Shown here one piece after another: positions 34,267 to 42,402 of a stretch of 49,754 bases of DNA (the first letter of the stretch is position 1; each line of letters opens with the position of its first letter). The DNA is taken from contig JAURGE010000004.1 of NCBI GenBank assembly GCA_030833925.1, positions 42,038-91,791 on the forward strand. Direction: 5' to 3'. A program made the translations under genes and the position numbers. Under the pieces are notes generated by a model that ran no database searches, was not told where the DNA came from, and saw only the letters and a program-made list of their open reading frames with translations. The stretch is from Alphaproteobacteria bacterium. GTDB taxonomy: Bacteria; Pseudomonadota; Alphaproteobacteria; Bin95.

Positions 34267-35211
34267 ATGTCAGGCATTCAAAAAGCGTTGATTACAGGCG
34301 GGAATGGAAATCTTGGGCGTTTAGTAGCCTCTCGTTTGCGAGAACGCGGGATCAAAATTGTTCGTTTTGACCTGCCTGCAACTTCGGAAATCTCGAGTGA
34401 AGGAGACGAAATCGTTCTTGGTGATATCCGAGACAAGTCGGCTGTCATGTCAATGCTCGAGAAGCATCAGCCTAACATTGTTTACCATTTGGCCTCCCTT
34501 TTATCAGGCAGCTCAGAAGAGGACATAGAAGCTGCATGGGCAATTAACGCAAACGCTTCGTTCGACCTACTGCGTGCATCTATGGCAACAGGAGTACATC
34601 GTTTCTTTTTTGCTAGCACCGTAGCAACTTACGGTGATGGCCTTGCTGATCCACTTCCTCAAGATGCGGAACAGTGGCCTGCCAATTTCTACGGAGCAAG
34701 CAAAGTCGCCGTTGAAAGGCTAGGTGTATACTTCAAACTTAAGCATGGTCTGGACTTTCGATGCTTGCGTTTCCCACTAGTAATTTCGCCTTTTGCTCCG
34801 AAGACAGCTGTAACGGCCTATCCATCCCATGCAATTAGAGCGGCCCACGCCGGAGAACGGTTTGTTTTTCCAGTTTCACCTGGTGTAGGTATGTCCACAT
34901 TATTTTTGGAAGACGTCATTAGGTCTATCGTCGAATACAGCCTCGCCGATGCTAATAGGCTTTCACGTCATACCTATAATCTCCACGGATATCACGTAAC
35001 CGCAGAGGCAGTAGCTACAACGATCCGCAGACGCTTCCAAAACTTCGAGTGCGATTTTGCACCAGATCCGGTCGTTGAAAAGCTTCTGAGCGGGTGGCCC
35101 GATGTGATGGCTGACGATATCGCGAATAAAGATTGGGACTGGAAGCCTGCATTCAATTTTGCCCAGAGCGCTGATCGAATGTGTGAACTATTGGACGCTG
35201 AAAAAGCATAG
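34267..35211 (+). CDS. NAD-dependent epimerase/dehydratase, L-threonine dehydrogenase-like
   Basis: Extended SDR of 314 residues. It has the NAD motif GGNGNLG (11-17), FASTVATYG (115-123) and active-site Y142-x3-K146 (YGASK), all intact. The C-terminal NKDWDWKPAFNFAQSADRM resembles the UDP-galactose-4-epimerase-like L-threonine 3-dehydrogenases and related nucleotide-sugar or uronate enzymes. A sugar or small hydroxyacid substrate is possible. It is preceded by a structured intergenic region and followed after 63 bases by a ThDP enzyme on the same strand. The specific reaction cannot be fixed from sequence. Confidence 0.85.
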   Translation: MSGIQKALITGGNGNLGRLVASRLRERGIKIVRFDLPATSEISSEGDEIVLGDIRDKSAVMSMLEKHQPNIVYHLASLLSGSSEEDIEAAWAINANASFDLLRASMATGVHRFFFASTVATYGDGLADPLPQDAEQWPANFYGASKVAVERLGVYFKLKHGLDFRCLRFPLVISPFAPKTAVTAYPSHAIRAAHAGERFVFPVSPGVGMSTLFLEDVIRSIVEYSLADANRLSRHTYNLHGYHVTAEAVATTIRRRFQNFECDFAPDPVVEKLLSGWPDVMADDIANKDWDWKPAFNFAQSADRMCELLDAEKA

Positions 35212-35274
35212 TTCCAACAAAGAACTAATTCTTCGTATCATCTGAAAACAGGCCAACGAATCAAGGCGAGAAAC

Positions 35275-36999
35275 ATGAGCAAGGGCAATAAAGTAATCGG
35301 TACAGGTGGCGAGCTACTTATGCACCAGCTTGTCGCACAAGGTGTGGAGTATGCGTTCACCAACACAGGTAGCGCAGAAGCAGGCTTTTTCGACGCATTC
35401 CTTACAGTGCCGGGCGTTCAGCCAATCCTTTGTCTCTCAGAGCCTCTAGTGCTGGCCGCAGCAGACGGATACGCCAAAGCAGCAAAAAAAACATCTTTTG
35501 TGAATGTGCATTTAGCCGCCGGCACCCGCCAGGGATCTGGCCAGCTATTCAATGCCAATTTTGATGGGACCCCTATGGTGGTCACGGCAGCACTTCGGGA
35601 TAACGGATCATTTGGGGATCACAATACGTTAGGTGCCTCAGCAGGTTTCGCGCAGATGAACGTTGTCCAGGATGTAACGAAGCAGCGATGGGAAGTTACA
35701 GATCCTGCAGGAATTCCAATGGCAACTCGACGTGCCTTTAAATCGGCAGGCACCATGCCGACTGGACCGGTCTACGTGGCTTACTCCAGTCCCGCATTGG
35801 ATGCCAAAAATGTTGAAGGCGTTATTCGACCTGGCCTCCCTTTGGAGACACCAACAGCAGCTGCCGACAGAACTCTACAGCGCATACATGATGCGCTGTT
35901 GAATGCGGAAAATCCTCTCCTACTAGTTGGGCCCGACGTGCACGCAGCAGGCGCACAACGGGAAATTCTAGAGCTGTCAGAAAACTATTCTCTGCCGACT
36001 GCGGTGGGCTTCTTCGACTATGGTGCCTTTCCGATGGCCCATCCAAACTACATTGGTATGATCGATGTAATACCTAATGATGGTTACGACGTAATCCTAA
36101 CTGTTGGATATCGCCAGAATACCCGAGCTGGCGCATCTGATGACCGATTCAATGCTGAACTTATCATCGCCCTTGGGCATGACCCGAACATGATAGGCAG
36201 CACTTATGCTGTAGATATCGGTGTCTTAGGCAACGTTAAGCATACGGTGGCAGGGATAAACAACCTTTGGCGTCCAGGAGATGCTAACCAAAAAAACATT
36301 CAAGAGCGCCGTCACTCTCTTGCAAAACAGGCGAAGGAGCGAGCTGAAAAATATGCCCTAGAGAAGATAAAACGTGCAGGCGACACCCCAATACATCCCA
36401 ATTATCTTGGGCTTGTTATGGCGGAAACACTCGCTGAAGGAACAGTCTTTGTTTCCGAGAATTTCCGGGCCGCCGACCACATGATGCCACTAGGGTATGA
36501 TGACAAGGACTGGAGCATGGTCCGGACTTTCGGTGGGAGCTTAGGCTTTGGTTTAGGTGCTGCCATTGGAGCACAGCTAGGGTCACCCGACAGGCCAACA
36601 ACGTTGAGCATTGGAGATGGCTCAGTAATGTATGGCCCGTCAGGCTTTTGGACTATGGCCCGCTATGGATTGCCTATTTTGACAGTTGTTTGGAACAATC
36701 AACAATACCAAACCGTAAGGACGAATTTTGCGGCGTGGGGTGGCAACATGAAGGACCAAAACCGATACCCTGAGACCTTCCTCGGTGATCCAGAAATAGA
36801 CTTCGTGCTACTCGCTAAGGCTCAAGGTATAGATGGGGCAAGGGTTGAAGACCCAAAAGATCTGGGCCCTGCATTAAAGAGAGGTAATGAAGTCCAGGCA
36901 GCCGGCGAACCGTATTTGCTTGATGTTCGTATAGCCAACGTAGGAGCTGGGTCAGATCAGGCGTGGTATATGAATCACAAAGTTAGTGCGAAAGCATAA
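35275..36999 (+). CDS. Thiamine diphosphate-dependent enzyme (benzoylformate decarboxylase/acetolactate synthase-like)
   Basis: Three-domain ThDP enzyme of 574 residues. The cofactor-activating Glu is E56 (CLSEPLVLAAADGYAKA), and the ThDP/Mg motif is GDGS (447-450) followed by NN (474-475) at normal spacing. The central FAD or structural domain is present (about 195-340). AAGGCGAG precedes ATG 35275. Overall it fits 2-oxo acid decarboxylases or carboligases rather than true acetolactate synthase. It is 63 bases after the epimerase-like gene. The next gene, rpmB, has its own promoter. Substrate unknown. Confidence 0.88.
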   Translation: MSKGNKVIGTGGELLMHQLVAQGVEYAFTNTGSAEAGFFDAFLTVPGVQPILCLSEPLVLAAADGYAKAAKKTSFVNVHLAAGTRQGSGQLFNANFDGTPMVVTAALRDNGSFGDHNTLGASAGFAQMNVVQDVTKQRWEVTDPAGIPMATRRAFKSAGTMPTGPVYVAYSSPALDAKNVEGVIRPGLPLETPTAAADRTLQRIHDALLNAENPLLLVGPDVHAAGAQREILELSENYSLPTAVGFFDYGAFPMAHPNYIGMIDVIPNDGYDVILTVGYRQNTRAGASDDRFNAELIIALGHDPNMIGSTYAVDIGVLGNVKHTVAGINNLWRPGDANQKNIQERRHSLAKQAKERAEKYALEKIKRAGDTPIHPNYLGLVMAETLAEGTVFVSENFRAADHMMPLGYDDKDWSMVRTFGGSLGFGLGAAIGAQLGSPDRPTTLSIGDGSVMYGPSGFWTMARYGLPILTVVWNNQQYQTVRTNFAAWGGNMKDQNRYPETFLGDPEIDFVLLAKAQGIDGARVEDPKDLGPALKRGNEVQAAGEPYLLDVRIANVGAGSDQAWYMNHKVSAKA

Positions 37000-37070
37000 C
37001 CTCGTATCAGGGCGGGATTTACTCATCAGAAAAAGCTCGAGGTTGAAAGCGAAGAATTGATCTCAAATAC

Positions 37071-37100
37071 TTGACTAAAGGCCCAGGAGTCTCGTATAAG
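37071..37100 (+). promoter_or_regulatory. Sigma-70-type promoter of rpmB
   Basis: TTGACT (37071-37076) and TATAAG (37095-37100) are separated by 18 bases and each differs from the consensus by one base. A start near 37107 would give a leader of about 40 bases before the rpmB ATG. This is the best sigma-70 match I found in the window, as expected for a ribosomal protein gene. Confidence 0.75.
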
Positions 37101-37146
37101 CCGCGGCTTCCGAGAGTGTTTCAACAGATAAAATAGGACCATAAAC

Positions 37147-37449
37147 ATGGCCCGTCGATGTGCAGTGAGCGGCAAAAATGTGATGGTTGGCAACAATGTC
37201 AGCCACGCAAACAACAAAACGAAGCGGACGTTTCGCCCGAACCTACAAAGTGTGACATTGATGTCCGACACTCTTGGTTCAAAAGTACGACTTCGTCTCA
37301 CCACCCACGCTCTTCGCACGATTGAGCACAATGGGGGTCTTGATTCTTATCTTTTGTCGGCAGGTGCTTCAAAGCTAACTCCCGAAATCCGGAAACTTAA
37401 GCGTCAAGTTTCAAGAGCCAAAGCAAAGCAAGAATCTGCCGCTGCATAA
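37147..37449 (+). CDS. rpmB: 50S ribosomal protein L28
   Basis: Large-subunit ribosomal protein of 100 residues, starting [29 protein letters not shown], the standard alphaproteobacterial form, and ending with a Lys/Arg-rich tail. The single Cys5 remains, without the paired cysteines of zinc-binding L28 variants. It is monocistronic here: own promoter upstream, strong terminator downstream, and a convergent acyl-CoA dehydrogenase on the other strand. TAGGACC lies before ATG 37147. Confidence 0.97.
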   Translation: MARRCAVSGKNVMVGNNVSHANNKTKRTFRPNLQSVTLMSDTLGSKVRLRLTTHALRTIEHNGGLDSYLLSAGASKLTPEIRKLKRQVSRAKAKQESAAA

Positions 37450-37476
37450 CTGAAGGTAGAATTTTCTAAACGGTTC

Positions 37477-37505
37477 AAACGCCCGCTGTGTAGCGGGCGT
37501 TTTTC
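37477..37505 (+). terminator. Strong intrinsic terminator after rpmB
   Basis: ACGCCCGCT (37479-37487) and AGCGGGCGT (37492-37500) form a perfect nine-pair stem with a GTGT loop, extended by one A-T pair and followed by TTTT. It separates rpmB from the convergent acyl-CoA dehydrogenase gene. Confidence 0.93.
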
Positions 37506-37550
37506 GTTACAAGAGTTTGCTTTAATTTTTCGCTAATGGGTATCTACGAC

Positions 37551-38717
37551 TTAGTAGCTTTTAGGCAAACCAAGCTCGCGCTCACCGATATAGGAGAGAA
37601 CAAGTTCCCGGCTGATGGGGGCGATACGAGCAATCATGATTTCTCGGAACAGTCGTTCCACATGAAATTCCTTCGCATAACCCATACCACCATGAGTCAG
37701 GATGGCTCGTTCACAAGCCTCAAACCCTACCTCACCAGCAAGGTACTTAGCAGCATTTGCTTCGCCGCCACACGGTTCCTTATTGTCGTATAACCAAGCA
37801 GCCTTGTACGTAAGCAACTGGGCCGCTTCTAATTTTGCCCAGCTATCTGCAAGAGGATGCTGAATACCCTGGTTCTGACCAATTGGGCGTCCAAAAACAA
37901 CACGGTCACGCGCATAGTCTGCGGCCCGCTTGAGGGCTGCTTTTCCGATTCCAATAGCCTCAGCTGCTATCAAACAACGCTCTGGATTTAGGCCATCAAG
38001 CAGGTAATAAAATCCGCGACCTTCCTCACCAATTCGATCCTCATCTCGAACTTCGAGACCATCTATGAAAAGTGCGTTGGTATCGACAGCTTTACGACCC
38101 ATTTTTGGGATCTCACGCACTTCAACCTTGTTCCTATCAAGATCCGTGTAAAAAAGGGTGATCCCATCAAAATTACGTTTGCACTGCTCTTTTGGTGTAG
38201 TGCGAGCAAGCAACAGTATCTTGTTGGCCCTTTGAGCCGTGGTGGTCCACATCTTTTGACCGTGAACAATGTAGCCCGAAGCCGTGCGCTCGGCCTTGGT
38301 TGTAATAGCGGCAGTATTAAGGCCAGCATTCGGCTCAGTAACACCAAAGCAAGTCTTTTCCCTACCTGCAATTAAAGGAGGTAAGAACCTTTGGCGTTGC
38401 TCTGCCGTACCGTGCTTCACGATTGGATGAGGGCCAAATATGTTGATGTGAATAGCCGAAGCTCCAGAGAGGCCAGCGCCAGATTCGGCGATTGCCTCCA
38501 TAAGAACACAACCCTCAGAAATACCGAGAGCAGAACCACCAAACTCCTCGGGCATGGCAATTCCCAACCAGCCATCCTTTGCTAATGCTTGATAGAAGTC
38601 CTCAGGAAATTCACCGGTATTATCTCGGTCAAGCCAGTAGTCCGGACCAAAGCCTTCGCAGAGACGCCATACTGCATCTCTGATCTGCTCCTGCTGCGCT
38701 GTAAACCGAAAATCCAT
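37551..38717 (-). CDS. Acyl-CoA dehydrogenase-family protein lacking the usual catalytic Glu
   Basis: FAD-dependent acyl-CoA dehydrogenase fold, 388 residues from ATG 38717 (MDFRFTAQQEQIRDAVW); GAGGA lies about ten bases before it, and ATG 38735 is an alternative. Flavin-binding CFGVTEPNAGLNT and the R-rich YARDRVVFGRPIGQNQGIQHPLAD are normal. At the C-terminal catalytic position, where the family has YEGT-IQR, this protein reads RIAPISREL, with Pro (about 367) in place of Glu, and ends LGLPKSY. That ending is shared by a recurring subgroup, so the enzyme is probably functional with another base or substrate. It stands alone, convergent with rpmB. Confidence 0.88.
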   Translation of the reverse strand: MDFRFTAQQEQIRDAVWRLCEGFGPDYWLDRDNTGEFPEDFYQALAKDGWLGIAMPEEFGGSALGISEGCVLMEAIAESGAGLSGASAIHINIFGPHPIVKHGTAEQRQRFLPPLIAGREKTCFGVTEPNAGLNTAAITTKAERTASGYIVHGQKMWTTTAQRANKILLLARTTPKEQCKRNFDGITLFYTDLDRNKVEVREIPKMGRKAVDTNALFIDGLEVRDEDRIGEEGRGFYYLLDGLNPERCLIAAEAIGIGKAALKRAADYARDRVVFGRPIGQNQGIQHPLADSWAKLEAAQLLTYKAAWLYDNKEPCGGEANAAKYLAGEVGFEACERAILTHGGMGYAKEFHVERLFREIMIARIAPISRELVLSYIGERELGLPKSY

Positions 38718-39015
38718 GATGTCACTTGTCCTCATTCATAAGCTGAACTTCTGTAAAGCTAGGGCGAAACCTGCAAGCCGTCGATATCTCAGAAAATTAA
38801 AGTCCTCAATCAGGATGGTAACTTACATTATCAAGCGGATTTCGAAACCGTGTGTCGGAATTAAGTCTGAAGTCCGCCTAGGGTAGTCAGATCAGCCTAA
38901 TTTTCAGCAATTTAGTCAAAAATGTTTAACGCAAAACGACTTATACCCCTCTAATCTAGCCTGTGCGTTACAGCCATGCCTAAGATAACCCAATTAATTT
39001 AGTAGGAGAGAATCC
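38718..39015. other. Divergent intergenic region
   Basis: About 300 bases between the acyl-CoA dehydrogenase (minus strand) and the second flavin monooxygenase (plus strand). I see weak inverted segments (GCGGA...TCCGC, about 38834-38878), but no convincing promoter pair, RNA gene or coding sequence. Confidence 0.5.
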
Positions 39016-40056
39016 ATGCGGCTTGGCATGTTACTTAAGTATAAAGGTGAGGCTGGCGGTCCAGATATGGATGTTGTTTTGGAAGCCGAGCGCCTGGGAT
39101 TCGAGAGTGTCTGGTCTGGCGAAAGCTGGGGTGTCGACACAGTGACACCTTTAACCTGGGTCCTTGCAAAAACCAAAAAAATCAAAGCTGGTGCCGGCAT
39201 CATGCAAATGCCTGCCAGAACTCCAGCCTGCGCGGCGATGACCATGATGACACTTAATGCAATGTCGGGTGGACGTTTCCTGATGGGTGTGGGGCCATCA
39301 GGCCCACAGGTGATCGAAGGCTGGCATGGCCAGGCTTTTGGAAAGCCTCTCCTTAGGACCCGAGAATATATTGAAATTTTGCGTCGTGCACTTGCCCGTG
39401 AGGAACCATTAATGTTCGAGGGTGAACATTATCAAATACCCTATCAAGGAGAAGGATCTACTGGGCTCGGAAAACCGCTGAAAAGCATTTTACACGGTGA
39501 CCCAACCAACAAAATCTATACAGCATCGTTTTCCCCTGCCGGTCTAAGAACGGCTGGCGAAGTTGCCGATGGAACACTCCCAATCTACATGTCACCAGAG
39601 CAAACTGGCCTTATCGTTGACCCTGTTCAGGAGGGCATATCCAAAGCAGGGAATGGCAAAACCTTGGCTAATTTCGACATTTGTCCATATGTGCGAGTAG
39701 CGATGGGTGATGATCTTGCAGCTTGCCGGGATAAAATTCGGCCCGAACTTGCACTCTATATTGGCGGGATGGGTGCCAGGGAAAAGAATTTCTATAATGA
39801 CTACGCCAAGCGCCTTGGCTACGCGGACGCCGCCCGTGAAATACAAGATGCCTTTTTGGGTGGTCGGCGAAAAGACGCGATGGCCGCCGTTCCTGATGCG
39901 CTAGTTGATGAACTTTGCTTGGTCGGCTCAGCAGAGCGAATTAAGGATCGTATACAGGTTTGGAAAGAAGCCTCAAAAGCTGGAGCTGTCGGTGCAATTC
40001 TTCTCGGTGGCGCCTCCAAAGAGGCCATGCGCGTGATAGCAGAAGCGACTGCCTGA
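39016..40056 (+). CDS. LLM-class flavin/F420-type oxidoreductase
   Basis: Luciferase-like TIM-barrel oxidoreductase, 346 residues, closer to the F420-dependent methylene-tetrahydromethanopterin reductase branch than to the other monooxygenase in this window. Visible: MRLGMLLKYKGEAGG, ERLGFESVWSGE (26-37), AGAGIMQMPARTP, SGGRFLMGVGPSGPQVIEGWHG and the C-terminal LVGSAERIKDRIQVWKEAGA-type helix. AGGAGAG precedes ATG 39016. Whether the cofactor is FMN or F420 cannot be read; in proteobacteria FMN is more usual. The asparaginase-like gene follows after three bases, so the two are a unit. Confidence 0.87.
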   Translation: MRLGMLLKYKGEAGGPDMDVVLEAERLGFESVWSGESWGVDTVTPLTWVLAKTKKIKAGAGIMQMPARTPACAAMTMMTLNAMSGGRFLMGVGPSGPQVIEGWHGQAFGKPLLRTREYIEILRRALAREEPLMFEGEHYQIPYQGEGSTGLGKPLKSILHGDPTNKIYTASFSPAGLRTAGEVADGTLPIYMSPEQTGLIVDPVQEGISKAGNGKTLANFDICPYVRVAMGDDLAACRDKIRPELALYIGGMGAREKNFYNDYAKRLGYADAAREIQDAFLGGRRKDAMAAVPDALVDELCLVGSAERIKDRIQVWKEASKAGAVGAILLGGASKEAMRVIAEATA

Positions 40057-40059
40057 GGT

Positions 40060-41055
40060 ATGAGCAAGCCTAAGGTCGCTTTTATTGGAACCGGAGGAAC
40101 GATAGCGTCCCACGGTACCGGAGCACTTGATCTTATTGCCTACAGTCGAACCAAACGCGTCTATCCGCTTGATGAGCTTCTGGGGATGGTGCCTGTGCTT
40201 AAAGAGGTTGCTGAAATTGTTGAAGCACCCTTTCGACAGGTCCACTCAACATCGATGGGCCCGGCGGATTGGCCGGATCTTGCCCGACATATCGATGGCA
40301 TCTTGTCTGATGATTCGGAACTGGATGGCGCTGTTGTCACTCATGGGACCGCCACTCTTGAAGAGACCGCTTATTTTCTCAACTTAGTATTAAAAACTAA
40401 GAAGACTGTCGTGGTAGTAGGTGCTCAGCGTCCGCCTACTGGCCTTTCAACCGATGCATTCCTCAACCTGGTTAATGGGGCTAGGACAGCAGCATCTCCC
40501 CAGGCACGTGGCCTAGGGGTTCTAGTATGTCTCAACGACGAGATACACGCGGCTCGTGAGGTTACAAAAACATCAACCTTTAGGCTTCAAACATTTCGCA
40601 CACCGGACTTTGGGTTGCTTGGGCATGCAGACGCTGATGAGGTGACAATCTATCGGCGCCCAACACGGGCGCATGCCCCCAATACCCCTTTTTCCCCCGA
40701 CCCAATCCTACCCCGCGTCGATATAGCGATAAGCTATGCCGGCTCCGACGGAGCACAAATTCGTGGCCTGTTCACATCAAAGCCAGCAGGCATTGTGATT
40801 GCTGGATTTGCGCCTGGCATGACCACACCAGGTGAACGGCAAGCAATGGAAGAGGCAATCGAGTCTGGGATTGCGGTTGTGCAAGCAACGCGTGCGCTTT
40901 CAGGTCGCGTCATTCATTTCGAGGGGCTTCGCCCAAAAGGCGTGATCGCCTCTGACAATCTCTCACCGCAGAAAGCGCGAGTTCTTTTAATGTTAGCTTT
41001 AGCCCATGGTGTAAACGCTGAGAAAGACTTAATTGATGTTTTCAGGACTTTCTGA
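40060..41055 (+). CDS. Asparaginase-family protein with Asp-to-Ala substitution
   Basis: Asparaginase/glutaminase-fold protein of 331 residues. The first catalytic Thr is in TGGTIAS (11-17). The second region reads THGTATLEETAYFL: T97 corresponds to E. coli AnsB T89, but the next residue, A98, replaces D90, which contacts the substrate amino group. S63 and the Lys in VTKT (equivalent to K162) remain. The amidase machinery is therefore present but the substrate is probably not asparagine; an amide lacking the alpha-amino group is one option (inference). No signal peptide, so cytoplasmic. It starts three bases after the flavin oxidoreductase. Confidence 0.88.
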   Translation: MSKPKVAFIGTGGTIASHGTGALDLIAYSRTKRVYPLDELLGMVPVLKEVAEIVEAPFRQVHSTSMGPADWPDLARHIDGILSDDSELDGAVVTHGTATLEETAYFLNLVLKTKKTVVVVGAQRPPTGLSTDAFLNLVNGARTAASPQARGLGVLVCLNDEIHAAREVTKTSTFRLQTFRTPDFGLLGHADADEVTIYRRPTRAHAPNTPFSPDPILPRVDIAISYAGSDGAQIRGLFTSKPAGIVIAGFAPGMTTPGERQAMEEAIESGIAVVQATRALSGRVIHFEGLRPKGVIASDNLSPQKARVLLMLALAHGVNAEKDLIDVFRTF

Positions 41056-41148
41056 CTCTCTGCCTTAAGAATTCCAAACTCTCAGCCTTTGTCCTATCCT
41101 GTTACGATAGGTTCAGTCCGCCATTTAGGCGGTTATTCAGATGAGATA

Positions 41149-41484
41149 ATGCCCATGCGCGCCCTTAGTTTCCTTGCCCGTCTGATTATCCTTCTCATTG
41201 CGATCTTTTTTTCTATGGAAAACAGAGATCTAGTAGAGATCGGCATTTGGCCAATCGATATGCGCATTGCTATGCCGATATTTCTCCCAATCTTAGCCGT
41301 GCTTGCCTTGGGTTTTCTCCTTGGCTGGGGAAGGGCTTGGATGAAATTTGGCCATACACGCCGGCAGCTGCGGAAAGCTCTTCGTGATCTTCGAGATGCA
41401 GATTTAGAACTGGGACGCCTTAAAGAACAGCTCAAATCCCTAAACAACTCAAACATCCCACAAATTGGATCAAACTCAGGTTAA
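41149..41484 (+). CDS. LapA-domain (DUF1049) small membrane protein
   Basis: A 111-residue inner-membrane protein with two hydrophobic segments (ALSFLARLIILLIAIFFSME and IAMPIFLPILAVLALGFLLGWG) followed by a basic helical, coiled-coil-like tail (RRQLRKALRDLRDADLELGRLKEQLKSL). This is the LapA/DUF1049 layout, linked in E. coli to lipopolysaccharide assembly. ATG 41149 or 41155 is preferred; an in-frame TTG at 41089 adds unconserved residues. It precedes trpF, as is common in Alphaproteobacteria, where ihfB usually comes first; here an asparaginase-like gene takes that place. Confidence 0.85.
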   Translation: MPMRALSFLARLIILLIAIFFSMENRDLVEIGIWPIDMRIAMPIFLPILAVLALGFLLGWGRAWMKFGHTRRQLRKALRDLRDADLELGRLKEQLKSLNNSNIPQIGSNSG

Positions 41485-41572
41485 AAAATTGCCAAACCAG
41501 GCTCTATTTCAGTTTCAATTAACAACGAATGTTTTGACAACTAGTACATCTAAACAATTCGTCTGTTTAAAA

Positions 41573-41620
41573 ATGATACTTTCCTTAATTGGTTGGCTGC
41601 GCTACAGCCAGCCCTCCTAA
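41573..41620 (+). CDS. Possible leader peptide before trpF
   Basis: A 15-codon open frame, ATG at 41573 and TAA at 41618, encodes MILSLIGWLRYSQPS with one Trp codon (41594-41596). The hairpin TGGCTG-CGCTA-CAGCCA overlaps the Trp codon. A perfect TTGACA lies at 41534-41539, without a good -10. Only one Trp, no U-tract and no clear ribosome site argue against classical attenuation, so this is tentative. Confidence 0.2.
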   Translation: MILSLIGWLRYSQPS

Positions 41621-41648
41621 CGATCCGGTAAATTAGAGCGCAAAGACT

Positions 41649-42311
41649 ATGGGTGAAGAAATTGCCAACAAAGTCAAAGTTAAGATTTGTGGTATTTGCG
41701 AGCCGAAAACCCTTGCCGCAGCGCTAGACGCCCGTGCTTCATACATAGGCTTTGTTTTCTTTCCCCCATCCCCCCGCGCTGTAAATATAGAAACAGCATC
41801 GAAACTTGCTAAGGAATCAGAAGGGAGAGCTGAGCGAGTTGGGCTATTGGTTAATCCAACTGATGTTGAAATTGCCAACATAATAACTTCTGTGCCAATC
41901 GATATAATTCAGTTGCATGGAGACGAAACTCCAGAACGGACAAGTGAAGTGCGTCGGAAATTTGGCCTGCCCGTTATCAAAGCAACTGCCATAGCAACGG
42001 CAGACGATTTAAAAAACTCCAAGGCCTGGAGTGACTCAGCGGATATGTTGTTATTCGACGCCAAGCCACCTAAGCGGCCTAATGCGCTACCGGGGGGCAA
42101 TGCGATCAGTTTTGACTGGTCCTTATTAGCCACAAACCGTCCACAGGAATCCTGGATGCTCTCCGGTGGATTGACTCCAGAGAATGTGGCCGAAGCAATT
42201 CAGCTTACAAAGGCCCGCGCAGTCGATGTTTCCTCAGGCGTAGAAACCAAGCGTGGCATAAAAGACCCAGGCCTGATCCGTGCCTTTATCGAATCTGTGC
42301 ACGCTGTCTGA
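41649..42311 (+). CDS. trpF: Phosphoribosylanthranilate isomerase
   Basis: Third step of tryptophan synthesis from anthranilate: isomerises phosphoribosyl-anthranilate. The 220-residue TIM barrel shows VKICGIC (11-17) with the catalytic Cys14, GFVFFPPSPRAV, IQLHGDE, LLFDAKPP with the catalytic Asp, and the phosphate-binding LSGGLTPENV and VDVSSGVE. A weak ribosome site lies before ATG 41649. It is followed by trpB after 91 bases (a GCGCC-TTG-GGCGC hairpin lies in this gap) and then trpA, so it heads the second trp block typical of Alphaproteobacteria; trpE, D and C are elsewhere. Confidence 0.97.
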   Translation: MGEEIANKVKVKICGICEPKTLAAALDARASYIGFVFFPPSPRAVNIETASKLAKESEGRAERVGLLVNPTDVEIANIITSVPIDIIQLHGDETPERTSEVRRKFGLPVIKATAIATADDLKNSKAWSDSADMLLFDAKPPKRPNALPGGNAISFDWSLLATNRPQESWMLSGGLTPENVAEAIQLTKARAVDVSSGVETKRGIKDPGLIRAFIESVHAV

Positions 42312-42402
42312 GGAAATAAAGCGCTAAATTGGTTGGATTTCTGCGCCTTGGGCGCTATTGTCCCAACAACCTTTTAAAATGATCCTGAAAGCCGTTCTAA
42401 CG

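Noticed and set aside
41118-41132. CCGCC-ATTTA-GGCGG hairpin after the asparaginase-like gene as a terminator
   Set aside because: Short stem and no U-tract; it may simply be part of the lapA leader.
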